Counted from the stretch's first letter, positions 50,603 to 60,337 are shown. The stretch is 64,000 nucleotides of DNA from Comamonadaceae bacterium (GCA_009996515.1 JAACZV010000002.1:122118-186117); one strand, 5' to 3'. Notes: generated by a model not told the origin, from the sequence alone. Translations and numbers: made by a program.

Positions 50603-52030
50603 ATGACAGACACCGCCGCCGCCACCCTGTCCGTCCGCAACCCGCGCACCGGGCAGCCCGACTACGAACTGCCGGTGCACGACGCCGCGCAGGTGGCGGC
50701 GGTGGCGCGGGCGCTGCGCGAAGCCCAGCCGGCTTGGCAGGACGGGGGGCTGCCGGCCCGGCTGGCCGCCATCGCCGCCTTCGCCGAGGCCATTCTGGCC
50801 GGGCGCGAAGCGCTGGTCGCCGCGCTGACGGCCGACACCGGGCGCCGCCGCGAGTCGGTCATGGAGGTGGACGCCATGGCCGCGACGCTGCGGCGCTGGA
50901 TCAACGACGCGCCGGCGCTGCTGGCCGATGCGCCGCCGCGGCGCTCGCAGATCCCGCACATCCGCATCGAGGAGCGCAAGCGCCCCTATCCGGTGGCCGG
51001 CGTCATCAGCCCCTGGAACTTCCCGCTGATCCTGTCGCTGATCGACGCGGTGCCGGCGCTGATCGCCGGCTGCGCGGTGCTGGTCAAGCCGTCGGAGGTC
51101 ACGTCGCGCTTCGTGCCGGTGCTGGAGCGTGTCATCGCGACCGTGCCGGGGCTGCCGGCCGTGCTGCGCTTCGTCACCGGCGCGGGCGCCACCGGCGAGG
51201 CGGTGGTGCGCAACAGCGACGTGCTGTGCTTCACCGGCAGCGTGCGCACGGGCCGCCGCGTGGGCGAGCTGGCGGCGCAGGTCTTCATCCCCTGCCACCT
51301 GGAACTGGGCGGCAAGGATGCAGCCATCGTCTGCGCCGATGCCGACATCGAGCTGGCGGTGCGGGCGCTGACCTTCGGCAGCATGGTCAACGCGGGCCAG
51401 ACCTGCATGTCCATCGAGCGCTGCTATGTGCATCGCAGCATCCATGACAAGTTCGCCGCGGCGCTGGCCGCATCGGTGGGCCGGCTGCGGCATTGCCACC
51501 CGGGTCTGGACGACGGCGAGATCGGCCCCATCATCGCGGCCATCCAGGCGCCCATCGTGCAGCGCCATCTGGAGGACGCCTATGCCCGCGGCGCCCGCGC
51601 GCTGACCGGCGGCCGGCTGCTGCACCACGGCGGCGGCGACTGGCTGCAGCCCACGGTGCTGGTGGACGCGACGCAGGACATGGCCATCGTCCGCGAGGAG
51701 ACCTTCGCGGCGGTGCTGCCGGTCATGCCCTTCGGCGACGAGGAAGAAGCCATACGCCTGGCCAACGACACGGACTACGGCCTGTCCGGCTGCGTCTTCT
51801 CGCGCGACCTGGAGCGGGCCCGCCGCATCGCGGGCCGCCTGAACGCCGGGGCCATCTCCATCAACGACGCCGCGCTCACGGGCATGGTGCACGACGCGCC
51901 CAAGCAGTCCTTCGGCTTCTCGGGCCTGGGCGGCTCGCGCATGGGCAAGCCCAGCCTGCAGCGCTTCTACCGCATGCAGGCGCTGCTGATCAACGAGGGC
52001 GAGCCCTCGCCGTGGTGGTTCGATCGCTAA
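50603..52030 (+). CDS. NAD(P)-dependent aldehyde dehydrogenase
   Basis: 475 aa ALDH superfamily. NAD-site SPWNFPLILSLID near residue 135, general base E234 in LELGGKDA, catalytic C268 in NAGQTCMSIERC, and the cofactor-loop motif EETFAAVLPVM near residue 370. It oxidises an aldehyde formed by the upstream flavoproteins to an acid. Last gene of the ten-gene operon from the sigma54 promoter; a weak GC hairpin (52043-52072) follows before the convergent GH19 gene. Confidence 0.93.
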   Translation: MTDTAAATLSVRNPRTGQPDYELPVHDAAQVAAVARALREAQPAWQDGGLPARLAAIAAFAEAILAGREALVAALTADTGRRRESVMEVDAMAATLRRWINDAPALLADAPPRRSQIPHIRIEERKRPYPVAGVISPWNFPLILSLIDAVPALIAGCAVLVKPSEVTSRFVPVLERVIATVPGLPAVLRFVTGAGATGEAVVRNSDVLCFTGSVRTGRRVGELAAQVFIPCHLELGGKDAAIVCADADIELAVRALTFGSMVNAGQTCMSIERCYVHRSIHDKFAAALAASVGRLRHCHPGLDDGEIGPIIAAIQAPIVQRHLEDAYARGARALTGGRLLHHGGGDWLQPTVLVDATQDMAIVREETFAAVLPVMPFGDEEEAIRLANDTDYGLSGCVFSRDLERARRIAGRLNAGAISINDAALTGMVHDAPKQSFGFSGLGGSRMGKPSLQRFYRMQALLINEGEPSPWWFDR

Positions 52031-52082
52031 GCCGCAGGGCGGCGGCGGCCCGGGCTTGCGCCTCTGCCGCCGACAGGCGGGC

Positions 52083-52871
52083 TCAAAGCCCCAGCAAGGC
52101 CTTGGCCCGTGCCAGGTGCTCGAGGCGGTCGTCCAGGCCGTTGTAGCCGCCATTGATGCGCTTGGTGACGGCCCTGGCGTCATCGGCCTCGGCCAGCGGA
52201 CCGATCTTGCGGGTCTGCCAGAACCAGCAGGCGACGTCGACGCAGGCGAACGGGTCCAGCGCCAGCCGGCCGGGGTTGCCGACATAGTCGATGCCGGTGA
52301 ACTGGCTGTAGTCGCGGTAGTTGTTGCGGCCGGTCAGCTGGATCAGACCCCGGCCCTTGAAGCGCGGGCCGTCGCCGGGCTCGGTGTTGCCCAGGTCGGT
52401 GCGGCCGTCGTAGGCGCTGCCGTCGGCGAGCTCCTCGGCGTACAGCAGCGAGCCCGACTCGTGCGCCAGCTGCGCGATGAAGTGGGCGATCTGCAGCGGG
52501 CTGTCTATGCCGTAGCGGGTCATGCCCCTGACCAGCGGTTCGTAGTACAGGTCGATGCGCTTGGGCATGGCGCGCGGCATCACGATGCCCAGCTTCTCCT
52601 TCGTCGGGCCGGGCGGCAGGCCGGCCAGCAGCCTGGCCATCGTGGCATCGCCCGGCGCCACCAGGCCGTCGGACGCCGGCAGGCCCAGGGCCCGGGTCTC
52701 GAAGGCCCGGATCGCGTCTATGGTGTTGGGGCCGATCTGCCCGTCCACGGCCAGTTGCTGCCGTGTGGCGCCGCTCCAGGCCTCGGTGTTCAGGTTCAGC
52801 AGGATCTGGACGATGCGGACGTCCGCGACGTCGTTGCGGGCGCCCAGCCCGACGCTCTTGGCGATGCACAT
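52083..52871 (-). CDS. GH19 chitinase/endolysin-like protein with N-terminal peptidoglycan-binding domain
   Basis: 262 aa. Residues 15-70 form a PG-binding-1-like module (QQLAVDGQIGPNTIDAIRAFE). Residues 95-260 are a GH19 lysozyme/chitinase domain with the catalytic-glutamate motif AQLAHESGSLLYAEE, then LGNTEPGDGPRFKGRGLIQLTG, NYRDYS and KRINGGYNG. The second cluster of motifs is standard for phage-type endolysins. No signal peptide is visible, so it may be a prophage-derived or secretion-system-delivered muramidase; no other phage genes are nearby. It starts within a stand-alone leftward unit. Confidence 0.88.
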   Translation of the reverse strand: MCIAKSVGLGARNDVADVRIVQILLNLNTEAWSGATRQQLAVDGQIGPNTIDAIRAFETRALGLPASDGLVAPGDATMARLLAGLPPGPTKEKLGIVMPRAMPKRIDLYYEPLVRGMTRYGIDSPLQIAHFIAQLAHESGSLLYAEELADGSAYDGRTDLGNTEPGDGPRFKGRGLIQLTGRNNYRDYSQFTGIDYVGNPGRLALDPFACVDVACWFWQTRKIGPLAEADDARAVTKRINGGYNGLDDRLEHLARAKALLGL

Positions 52872-52967
52872 GCGAGGCTCCGTGCCGGACCGGCTTGGCC
52901 AGCCACCTTAGGCGCCCGGCGGCGGGCGCGAATCCCCAATGCGGAGGAGGCAGCCGGTGCCGGCCGC

Positions 52968-53780
52968 CTAGGGCAGCGGCTTGATGCTGCCGCTCAGGCT
53001 GCCCGGCGGATGGCTGTCGTTGAGCAGCTGCCAGATGCGGCCGGACCTGGCCGCCTGCGAGAAGACCTGGCGCAGATGGCGGCGGTCGGCCTCGTTCAGC
53101 GTGCGGCGCGACAGGTAGACGCCGCTCTCGGACCAGCCCAGCTCGTCCAGCGGCTCGACGCGCATCTGCTGGGCCAGCGGGGTCAGCTCGGCCTCCTGCA
53201 GCAGCGTGCCCATGAAGATGGACGCCGTCATCACCGTGCCGTGGGCCAGGCCCTGGCGCAGCGCCCGCGCGACGCCGGCGACGCTGGATTCCTCGACCAG
53301 GCGTTTTTGCTGGCGCAACGCCGCCAAGGTGCTCTCGTAGGCGGGGCCGTAGGTGAAGCCGCGCACGACGGCGAGCTTGAGATGGGGCTGCGTGGCCAGC
53401 TCGGCCAGCGAGCGCGGCAGGGGGCCGTCGCGCGCCAGCGTCACCAGGCTGGCGCGGACCTGCAGCAAGGGCACGAACTCGCCTTCGCGGTCGCGCGACG
53501 GCGCTGCCGAGGCCGGCATCAGCAGGTCGGCCTGGCCGGTGTCGAACATGCGTTGCAGCCGGGCGCGCGGCACGCGCTGGATCTGGAACTCGCAGCCGCT
53601 GGCGGCGCCCAGTTCGCGCAGCAGCGTCGGATAGATGCCGCCGCTGCGGTCGCCGTCGAAGCTGACGCTGAGCCCCACCGGCGCCATCGGCACGCTGATG
53701 GGGCGGGAACAGCCGGCCTCGGCGGCGGCCGCCGCCAGCATGCAGACCACCCACCAGCACGCTTTCAACGTCGTGTTCAT
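52968..53780 (-). CDS. Periplasmic solute-binding protein, SBP_bac_3-like
   Basis: 270 aa with signal peptide (MNTTLKACWWVVCMLAAAAAEAG). The mature part follows a type II binding-protein pattern (LSVSFDGDRSGGIYPTLLRELG near residue 36, ADLLMPASAAPSRDREGEF near residue 83). It lacks its own permease or ATPase nearby and its ATG overlaps the stop of the upstream fused OpuBC-like transporter (ATGA, 53777-53780), so it may be a non-transport sensor or auxiliary binding protein for that system. Confidence 0.82.
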   Translation of the reverse strand: MNTTLKACWWVVCMLAAAAAEAGCSRPISVPMAPVGLSVSFDGDRSGGIYPTLLRELGAASGCEFQIQRVPRARLQRMFDTGQADLLMPASAAPSRDREGEFVPLLQVRASLVTLARDGPLPRSLAELATQPHLKLAVVRGFTYGPAYESTLAALRQQKRLVEESSVAGVARALRQGLAHGTVMTASIFMGTLLQEAELTPLAQQMRVEPLDELGWSESGVYLSRRTLNEADRRHLRQVFSQAARSGRIWQLLNDSHPPGSLSGSIKPLP

Positions 53781-55306
53781 GCCCTTCCGTCCCTGGGTTT
53801 ATGGCTGCCATTGTGCGCGACCCGCCGTTCCAGCGCACCAAACAGCAGTTGCACGACCAGGGCCAGCGCGGCGGCGGGCAGGGCGCCGGCCAGCATCAGC
53901 GTGCTGTCGTTGACGGCCAGGCCCGCCACGATGCGCTCGCCCAGGCCGCCCGCGCCGACGAAGGCCGCGACGGTGGCCGTGCCGACGTTGGTGACGGCCG
54001 CCGTCTTCACGCCGGCCATCAGCGTCGGCAGGGCCAGCGGCAGCTCCACGGCGCGCAGCGTCTGGCCGCGCGTCAGGCCCAGCGCCAGCGCCGACTCGGT
54101 CAGTCCGGCGGACACGGCCTGCAGGCCCGCATGCGTGTTGCGCACGATGGGCAGCAGCGCGTAGACGAACAAGGCCAGCAGCGCCGGCAGGAAGCCGATG
54201 CGGCCCACGAGGGCGATCAGGAAGGCCAGCAGGGCCAGCGACGGCAGCGTCTGCAGCAGGCCGGCCAGCGCCATCAGCGGCGCGGCCAGCCCGGGCCGGC
54301 GGTGGGCCGCCACGCCCATGGGCACGGCCACGGCGACGGCCAGCACCAGCGAGCCCAGCACCAGGGCCAGGTGCTGGGCCAGCAGCAGCGCGAGGTCGGG
54401 CGCCAGCAGCCGCGCCATCAGGCCCTGGCGTGCCGTGGCGCCGGCGTCGTCGCGCAGGAAACCGCGGGCCACGTCGGCAAAGGGGCGCCCCTCCAGCTCG
54501 ACCGCGGCGTTCAGCCCCGTCATCCGGGCTTCGGGCAGGCGCCCGGCCAGGCCCAGCAGCGGCCGCTCGTCGAGCGTCGCGCGCATCAGCAGCACGGCGT
54601 CGTAGCGCGGGAAGAAGCCGCGGTCGTCGCGCAGCACGCGCAGCGGCTGGCGGGCGAGCTGGGCGTCGGTGGTGTAGACGTCGATCAGGTCGACCTGGCC
54701 GGCGGCCAGCGCCGCATAAGCCAGGCCATGGTCCAGGCCGGTGCCGGGCGCGAGCCCGAGGCCGTAGGCGCGTCGCAACGCCGGCCAGCCGTCCGCCCGG
54801 GCCAGGAACTCGTGCGACAGCCCGGGCCGCAGCGCCGGCGCCTTGGCGGCCAGGTCGGAGATCGTCTCTATGCCCAGCCGCGCCGCGTCGGCCTCGCGCA
54901 GCGCCAGCGCATAGCCGTTGTTGAAGCCCAGCGGCACGGCGGCCTTCAGGCCCAGCGGCCGCAGCCAGGCGTTGATCTGGGCCAGCGGCGCCTGCGCGTC
55001 GGCGGGCGACTCGCGCCGCAGCAGCTCGCGCACGATGGTGCCGGTGTACTCCGGGTAGAGGTCGATCTGGCCCTGCTGCAGCGCCGCGGCCAGGATGGCC
55101 GTGTTGCCCAGGCCGGGGCGGTGCTCGGCGGCGATGCCCTGGGCGACGAAGGTCTGCGTGACGATCTCGCCCAGCAGATAGCTCTCGGTGAAGCGCTTGG
55201 AGCCCACCTGCAGCGCCGGTGCGGCCTGGGCGCTGCCCACCAGCCAGGCCGTCAGCCAGGGCAGCAGCAGGGGCAACAGCAGTCGCAGCGGCCGGCCGGT
55301 CGTCAT
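53777..55306 (-). CDS. Fused osmoprotectant-type (OpuAC/ProX + permease) ABC transporter subunit
   Basis: 509 aa. The signal-like segment LLLPLLLPWLTAWLVGSAQA precedes an OpuAC-type binding domain (VGSKRFTESYLLGEIV, then LYPEYTGTIVREL and GLGNTAILAAAL), followed from about residue 300 by a BPD_transp_1 permease with about five membrane helices and the EAA-like loop GLTRGQTLRAVELPLALPTL. It resembles glycine betaine/choline/quaternary amine permeases in which both parts are fused. No ATP-binding gene is adjacent, unlike typical opu operons. The start ATG at 55306 is preferred over 55324 because it precedes the hydrophobic signal region directly. Confidence 0.86.
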   Translation of the reverse strand: MTTGRPLRLLLPLLLPWLTAWLVGSAQAAPALQVGSKRFTESYLLGEIVTQTFVAQGIAAEHRPGLGNTAILAAALQQGQIDLYPEYTGTIVRELLRRESPADAQAPLAQINAWLRPLGLKAAVPLGFNNGYALALREADAARLGIETISDLAAKAPALRPGLSHEFLARADGWPALRRAYGLGLAPGTGLDHGLAYAALAAGQVDLIDVYTTDAQLARQPLRVLRDDRGFFPRYDAVLLMRATLDERPLLGLAGRLPEARMTGLNAAVELEGRPFADVARGFLRDDAGATARQGLMARLLAPDLALLLAQHLALVLGSLVLAVAVAVPMGVAAHRRPGLAAPLMALAGLLQTLPSLALLAFLIALVGRIGFLPALLALFVYALLPIVRNTHAGLQAVSAGLTESALALGLTRGQTLRAVELPLALPTLMAGVKTAAVTNVGTATVAAFVGAGGLGERIVAGLAVNDSTLMLAGALPAAALALVVQLLFGALERRVAHNGSHKPRDGRA

Positions 55307-55355
55307 GCCCGCATGGTGCCTCAAACGGCGCCTCGGGCGCCGGCCAGGGGGCCGC

Positions 55356-55700
55356 TCAGCCGGGCGGCAGCGCGCGCAGCCGTTGCGCCAGCGCCTCGAT
55401 GCCGGGCGCCACGCGGGCCGCGCGGGCGTCGTCCAGGTGGGCGCGCAGCACCCGCCTGAGCGTCTCCGGCTGCGGCGTCAGCGGGCCGGCGAAACGCACA
55501 TGGCGGTCGTCGGCGATCAGCAGCGTCGGGAAGGTCTCGATGTCCAGGTCGCCCACCAGCTCGGCCTCGTCCTCGATGTCTATCCAGCGCGTGCGCAGGC
55601 CGGGCTGCGCCAGCTCGGCGCAGGCGGCCTCGAAGACTTGGGCGTAGGACTCGCAGGTGCGGCACCAGGCGGCGCACAGGCAGGCGACATAGAGACTCAT
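55356..55700 (-). CDS. Thioredoxin-like protein
   Basis: 114 aa thioredoxin fold with the active-site motif AAWCRTCES (CxxC) near residues 11-17 and the conserved cis-Pro region ETFPTLLIADD near residue 55. No signal peptide, so cytoplasmic. The ATG at 55700 was chosen because the family begins about 12 residues before the CxxC. Probably a disulfide or thiol oxidoreductase; partner unknown. Confidence 0.8.
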   Translation of the reverse strand: MSLYVACLCAAWCRTCESYAQVFEAACAELAQPGLRTRWIDIEDEAELVGDLDIETFPTLLIADDRHVRFAGPLTPQPETLRRVLRAHLDDARAARVAPGIEALAQRLRALPPG

Positions 55701-55800
55701 GGGCCGGCATGGTGCCATGGCCCGGCCTTGGCCCGAGCAGCGGGGGAAATGGGGCCCAGTTGGGCGTTTGGCCACGGCGCGGCGGCGGCAAGATGCGGGC

Positions 55801-56373
55801 GTGGTTTACAGCATCAACAATTCCCTGCTCAGCTATCTGTCGGCTCCAGGCGCGGACGCCGCGGCAGCCCAGCCCAAGTCGGCCGGCAAGACCGCCGCGC
55901 TGCCGCAGGCCGCGCTGGAGCGCGCGGCCGGCACGGCCAAGTCGGCTGGCGCGGCTCGCAACCTGGAGAGCGCCCAGAAGGCGCTGGCGGCGGACCTGCG
56001 TGCGGCGCTGGACAAGGCCGGCGTCAAGCTGGGCGGCGCCGTCGAGTTCACGGTCAAGAGCGACGGCGGCGTGGAGCTCAAGGGCAGCGAGGCCGACCGG
56101 GCGGCGGTAAAGGCCTTCCTGAGCGCCGACCGCAGCCAGCCCGGCTTCGCGGCCCGCATCGCCAACCAGGCGCGCGACGCGCTGAAGCTGTCCACCACCA
56201 TCCAGCAGAGCGCCGCCATCTCGCAGGCCGCCAGGCTGGCCAAGAGCACGGGCGGCGTCATGTCGCTGTATGCGTCGTTGATGCAGCAGACGGGCGCCAC
56301 CAGCGTCGTCTACTCCGTGTCGGCCAACGCCAGCTCGCTGACCTACCCGGGCTCGCTGGCGGCCAAGGCCTGA
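55801..56373 (+). CDS. Unknown Ala/Ser/Lys-rich protein, GTG start
   Basis: 190 aa from GTG at 55801, not recognised. It starts VYSINNSLLSYLSAPGADAA, has an Ala/Lys-rich helical middle and a C-terminal segment LYASLMQQTGATSVVYSVSAN. No signal peptide or known motif. The frame is open further upstream to 55699 but that start lies in the thioredoxin promoter region. Start choice uncertain; a GTG start without a strong ribosome site lowers confidence. Confidence 0.5.
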   Translation: MVYSINNSLLSYLSAPGADAAAAQPKSAGKTAALPQAALERAAGTAKSAGAARNLESAQKALAADLRAALDKAGVKLGGAVEFTVKSDGGVELKGSEADRAAVKAFLSADRSQPGFAARIANQARDALKLSTTIQQSAAISQAARLAKSTGGVMSLYASLMQQTGATSVVYSVSANASSLTYPGSLAAKA

Positions 56374-56375
56374 GG

Positions 56376-57548
56376 CTAGGGCGAGGCCGAGGGCGCAACG
56401 CCCGCGGCCTGCGCCGCCAGCGTGCCCAGTTCGCCGTACAGCGGCAGCACATTGGTGCCGGCCGCCGGATGCACGCGGTTGGACAGCAGCACGTAGAAGC
56501 TGCGGCTGGTCGGGTCCAGCCAGAACACGCAGCCGGTGAAGCCAGTGTGGCCGTAGCTGCTGGCCGGGTAGAGGCTGCCGCGCGGGCGCGCATAGGGCGA
56601 GGCGATGTCCCAGCCCAGGCCGCGCTTCTCGGCCAGCCCGGCCGGCGACTGCGGCGTGGTCAGCAGCGCCACGCTCTCGGGTGACAGCAGGCGCCGGCCG
56701 TCCTCGGCCACGCCGCCGGCCAGCAGCATGCGCGCGAAGCGGGCCAGGTCGGCCGTCGTCGTGAACAGGCCCGCGTGGCCGGCCACGCCGCCCATGCGGC
56801 GCGCCGTGGGGTCGTGCACCTCGCCGCGCAGCACCTGGCCGTCGGCCTGGCGCTCCGTGGGGGCGATGCGCGCGGCGGCCATGCGCTGCAGCGGCAGATA
56901 GCCGCTGTCGGCCATGCCCAGCGGCTGGAACAAGGCCTGCTCGGCAAAGCGCTGCAGCGGCATGCCGGCCTGGCGCTCGATGATGCGGCCCAGCAGCACG
57001 AAGTTCACGTCCGAGTAGCGGAACAGCGTGCCGGGCGCGGCCGTCGGCGCCAGCGCGCAGGCGGTGCGCTCGGCGCCGTCCGCGCCGCTCCAGTCGCCCG
57101 CCGGGCCGCTGCGCGGCAGGCCCGAGGGCAGGCCGGAGGTGTGCGTGAGCAGATGGCGCAGCGTGATGCCGGCCTTGTCCGCGCCGCCGCAGTCGGGCAG
57201 GTAGCGCTGCAGCGGCGCGTCCACGTCCAGCTGGCCGCGCTCGCGCAGCAGCTGCACCAGAGTGGCCGTGACGACCGGCTTGGTCAGCGAGGCGGCGTCG
57301 AAGACGGTGGCCTCGTCCAGCGGCTCGGCCGCCGGCTCGACGGCGCGCTGGCCGTAGGCGCGGTGGTAGGGGGCCTGGCCCACCCGCTCCACCCACAGCG
57401 CCGCGCCGGGCAGCTGGCGCTGGGCGATGAAGCGCTCGATGGCCGCGTCGGCCTGGGCCAGCGGCTGCGGTGCGAGGGCGCGGGGCGGGTGGGCGCAGCC
57501 GGCCAGCAGGCCGGCGGCGAGGAGGAGGCTGAGCAGGGGATATCGCAT
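56376..57548 (-). CDS. Beta-lactamase-family serine hydrolase lipoprotein
   Basis: 390 aa with lipoprotein signal (LLLAAGLLAGCAHPP, lipobox LLAGC near residue 18), then a class C beta-lactamase/DD-carboxypeptidase fold: SLTK near residue 87 (catalytic S-x-x-K), YSDVN near residue 174 (Y-x-N type) and HTGFTG near residue 328 (KTG-like). Such proteins are often esterases or peptidases acting at the cell envelope. The ATG at 57548 starts just before the signal sequence. Not linked to the sulfonate operon upstream. Confidence 0.87.
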   Translation of the reverse strand: MRYPLLSLLLAAGLLAGCAHPPRALAPQPLAQADAAIERFIAQRQLPGAALWVERVGQAPYHRAYGQRAVEPAAEPLDEATVFDAASLTKPVVTATLVQLLRERGQLDVDAPLQRYLPDCGGADKAGITLRHLLTHTSGLPSGLPRSGPAGDWSGADGAERTACALAPTAAPGTLFRYSDVNFVLLGRIIERQAGMPLQRFAEQALFQPLGMADSGYLPLQRMAAARIAPTERQADGQVLRGEVHDPTARRMGGVAGHAGLFTTTADLARFARMLLAGGVAEDGRRLLSPESVALLTTPQSPAGLAEKRGLGWDIASPYARPRGSLYPASSYGHTGFTGCVFWLDPTSRSFYVLLSNRVHPAAGTNVLPLYGELGTLAAQAAGVAPSASP

Positions 57549-57607
57549 GCGGCCAGTGTGCCGCATGCAATAGTGGTTAGAGCCTGTTCACCCGCTGGGA
57601 GCAGGCC

Positions 57608-58396
57608 CTAGACCTCCGCGGGCGGCGCCAGGATATGCCGCAGCACCCGGTCCTCCAGCTCCGCGAAGCCCGGGGCCGCGCGCGAACGCGGGCGGGGCAG
57701 GGCCACGTCGGCGTCCAGCGCGATGCCGCCGCGGTCGATCAGCAGCACACGGTCGGCCAGCGCCACCGCCTCGCCGACGTCGTGCGTGACCAGCAGCGCC
57801 GTGAAGCCGTGGCGGCGCCACAGCTGCTCGATGAGGCGGTGCATCTCCAGCCGCGTCAGCGCGTCCAGCGCGCCCAGCGGCTCGTCCAGCAGCAGCAGGC
57901 GCGGCCGGTGCACCAGCGCGCGCGCCAGCGCCACGCGCTGGCGCTGGCCGCCGGACAGCGTGGCGGGCCAGTCGCCGCCGCGGCCGGCCAGGCCCACCTG
58001 GGCCAGAGCCTCCATCGCGCGTGCCCGCGCGTCGGCCCCGTCCAGCCCCAGCGCGACGTTGTCGACCACGCGCTTCCACGGCAGCAGCCGGGCGTCCTGG
58101 AACATCAGCCGGCGCTCGTGCGCCGCGCCGGCCTCGACGCGGCCGGCGCTGGGCGCGTCCAGCCCGGCGATGAGGCGCAGCAGCGTGCTCTTGCCGCAGC
58201 CGCTGCGACCCACCAGTGCGACGAACTCGCCGGGCGCGACGCTCAGGTCCAGGTCCTGCAGCACATGACGGGCGCCGAAGGACTTGGCGACGCCGCGCAG
58301 CGCCAGCGCCAGGCCCGGCGGCGCGCCGCGCGCCGGGGCGGTGCCGGCCGCGGCCTCACGCGGCAGCACGGGGGCATCGATCTCGGTCAACCACAT
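57608..58396 (-). CDS. ssuB: Aliphatic sulfonate ABC transporter ATP-binding protein SsuB
   Basis: 262 aa ABC ATPase. Walker A is GRSGCGKST near residue 64, Q-loop FQDARLLPW, signature [15 protein letters not shown] near residue 147, Walker [13 protein letters not shown] and the switch histidine [12 protein letters not shown]-terminal 30 residues are an extra linker. Energises uptake of alkanesulfonates with SsuA and SsuC. It starts 2 bp from the SsuC stop and is the last gene of the leftward ssu operon. Confidence 0.92.
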   Translation of the reverse strand: MWLTEIDAPVLPREAAAGTAPARGAPPGLALALRGVAKSFGARHVLQDLDLSVAPGEFVALVGRSGCGKSTLLRLIAGLDAPSAGRVEAGAAHERRLMFQDARLLPWKRVVDNVALGLDGADARARAMEALAQVGLAGRGGDWPATLSGGQRQRVALARALVHRPRLLLLDEPLGALDALTRLEMHRLIEQLWRRHGFTALLVTHDVGEAVALADRVLLIDRGGIALDADVALPRPRSRAAPGFAELEDRVLRHILAPPAEV

Positions 58397-58398
58397 GC

Positions 58399-59160
58399 TC
58401 ACACTCCTTCGCTCGCGTAGCCGCGATGCCAGGGCAGCCAGGCGCGCTCCAGCGCGCGGGCCACCACGTCGGCCAGCTTGCCCAGCAGCGCGTACAGCAG
58501 GATGCCCACCAGCACGATGTCGGTCTGCAGGAACTCGCGGGCGTTCATCGTCAGGTAGCCGATGCCGGCCTGGGCCGACAGCGTCTCGGCGACGATGAGC
58601 AGCACCCACATCAGCCCCAGCGAGAAGCGCAGCCCGACGAGGATGGACGGCAGCGCGCCGGGCAGGATGACCTGGCGGTACAGCTGCCAGCCGCCGAGGC
58701 CGTAGCTGCGCGCCATCTCGATGAGGTCGCGGTCCACATTGCGTATGCCGTGGAAGGTGTTCAGGTAGACGGGGAAGAACACGCCCACCGCCACCAGCAC
58801 CAGCTTGGCCGCCTCGTCGATGCCGAACCACAGGATGACCAGCGGGATCAGCGCCAGCGCAGGGATGTTGCGCAGCATCTGCAGCGTGGTGTCCAGCAGC
58901 GCCTCGGCGCGGCGCCAGGTGCCGGTCAGCAGGCCCAGCAGCAGGCCCAGGCCGCCGCCCAGCGCCAGCGCCGAGAAGGCCCGGGCCGTGCTGACGGCCA
59001 CATGGTGGGCCAGCTCGCCGGAGCGCAGCAGCTGCCAGAACGCGGCCAGCACGGCGGCCGGCTCGGGCAGGATGCGCGCGGACAGCCAGCCGCTGCGCGA
59101 GGCCAGCTCCCAGGCCACGAGGATGGCCGCGGGCAGCAGCCAGGGTGTCAGGCGGCGCAT
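58399..59160 (-). CDS. ssuC: Aliphatic sulfonate ABC transporter permease SsuC
   Basis: 253 aa, six predicted membrane helices, BPD_transp_1 fold with the cytoplasmic EAA-like loop [24 protein letters not shown] near residue 143. Forms the transmembrane channel with SsuB. It lies immediately after ssuD in the same orientation, so the order here is E-A-A-D-C-B. Confidence 0.92.
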   Translation of the reverse strand: MRRLTPWLLPAAILVAWELASRSGWLSARILPEPAAVLAAFWQLLRSGELAHHVAVSTARAFSALALGGGLGLLLGLLTGTWRRAEALLDTTLQMLRNIPALALIPLVILWFGIDEAAKLVLVAVGVFFPVYLNTFHGIRNVDRDLIEMARSYGLGGWQLYRQVILPGALPSILVGLRFSLGLMWVLLIVAETLSAQAGIGYLTMNAREFLQTDIVLVGILLYALLGKLADVVARALERAWLPWHRGYASEGV

Positions 59161-59164
59161 GGCA

Positions 59165-60337
59165 TCAGCTCGCGGAGACGGCCCGGGGCGCGTAGCTGTT
59201 GGCCACCACCTCGCCGAACGGTCCGGTCAGGGCGGGGGCGCCGAGCTTCTCGCGCAGGCTCAGCGGCAGCAGCGGGAACACCAGCTCGGCGAAGCGGTGC
59301 GCCTCGTCCAGATGCGGGTAGCCGCTGAGGATGAAGTACTCCAGGCCCAGCTCGGCGTACTCCCTGATGCGCTCGGCCACCTGCTGCGGGCTGCCCACCA
59401 GGGCCGTGCCGGCGCCGCCGCGCACCAGGCCCACGCCGGCCCACAGGTTGGGCGAGATTTCCAGCCCGCGGCGCACGTCGGCCTTGTCGAAGCGCCCGCC
59501 GTGCAGCTCGGCCATGCGGCGCTGGCCGACCGAGTCCATGCTCTTGAAGCGTGCCTGGGCCGCGGCCACGGTGGCCTCGTCCAGCTCCGACAGCAGCTCG
59601 CCGGCGGCGCGCCAGGCCTGCTCCTCGGTCTCGCGCACGACGACGTGCAGCCGGATGCCGTAGCGCAGCGAGCGTCCCCGCGCGGCGGCGCGCTCGCGCA
59701 CGTCGGCCAGCTTCTTCCCGACCTCGGCCGGCGGCTCGCCCCAGGTGAGGTAGGTGTCGACCTGCTCGGCCGCCAGCTCGTGCGCCGGCCCGGAGGAGCC
59801 ACCGAAGAACACCGGCGGGTAGGGCCGGTTCAGCGGCGGGTAGAGCAGCTTGCCGCCCCTCACGCCGAGGTGCTCGCCGTCGAAGTCCAGCGACTCGCCC
59901 AGGTGCGAGCGGGCCAGCAGCTCGCGCCAGATGCGGATGAACTCGGCCGACTGCGCATAGCGCTCGGCGTGGCCGAGGAACTGGCCGTCGCCCGCCAGCT
60001 CCTCGGCGTCGCCGCCCGTGACGAGGTTGACGAGCAGGCGCCCGCCGGAGAGGCGGTCCAGCGTGGCGGCCATGCGCGCGCTCTGCGCAGGCGCCACCAG
60101 CCCTGGCCGCAGCGCGACGAGGAACTTCAGCCGTCGGGTGGCATCGATCAGGCTGGCCGCGACGATCCAGGAGTCCTCGCAGCTGCGGCCGGTCGGCAGC
60201 AGCACGCCCTCGTAGCCCAGGCTGTCGGCCGCGATGGCGATCTGCTTGAAGTAGGCGTGGTCGGCCACGCGGGCGCCCCGCGAGCTGCCCAGGTAGCGGC
60301 TGTCGCCGTGGGTGGGGATGAACCAGAAGATCTTCAT
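59165..60337 (-). CDS. ssuD: FMNH2-dependent alkanesulfonate monooxygenase SsuD
   Basis: 390 aa bacterial-luciferase-family TIM barrel, near the normal length of SsuD. Recognisable segments are [37 protein letters not shown] near residue 45, [26 protein letters not shown] near residue 105, and the C-terminal [22 protein letters not shown]. It cleaves alkanesulfonates to aldehyde and sulfite using reduced flavin from SsuE. It follows the second ssuA gene after 21 bp. Confidence 0.93.
   Translation of the reverse strand: MKIFWFIPTHGDSRYLGSSRGARVADHAYFKQIAIAADSLGYEGVLLPTGRSCEDSWIVAASLIDATRRLKFLVALRPGLVAPAQSARMAATLDRLSGGRLLVNLVTGGDAEELAGDGQFLGHAERYAQSAEFIRIWRELLARSHLGESLDFDGEHLGVRGGKLLYPPLNRPYPPVFFGGSSGPAHELAAEQVDTYLTWGEPPAEVGKKLADVRERAAARGRSLRYGIRLHVVVRETEEQAWRAAGELLSELDEATVAAAQARFKSMDSVGQRRMAELHGGRFDKADVRRGLEISPNLWAGVGLVRGGAGTALVGSPQQVAERIREYAELGLEYFILSGYPHLDEAHRFAELVFPLLPLSLREKLGAPALTGPFGEVVANSYAPRAVSAS

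Noticed and set aside
52043-52072. GC hairpin CGGCGGC/GCCGCCG after the aldehyde dehydrogenase
   Set aside because: A 16-nt loop and no T-run; could be chance in GC-rich sequence, so not listed as a terminator feature.
57549-57607. A short imperfect hairpin (GCCTG...CAGGC) between the beta-lactamase-family gene and ssuB
   Set aside because: Only a 5-bp perfect stem with a long loop; insufficient to call a terminator.
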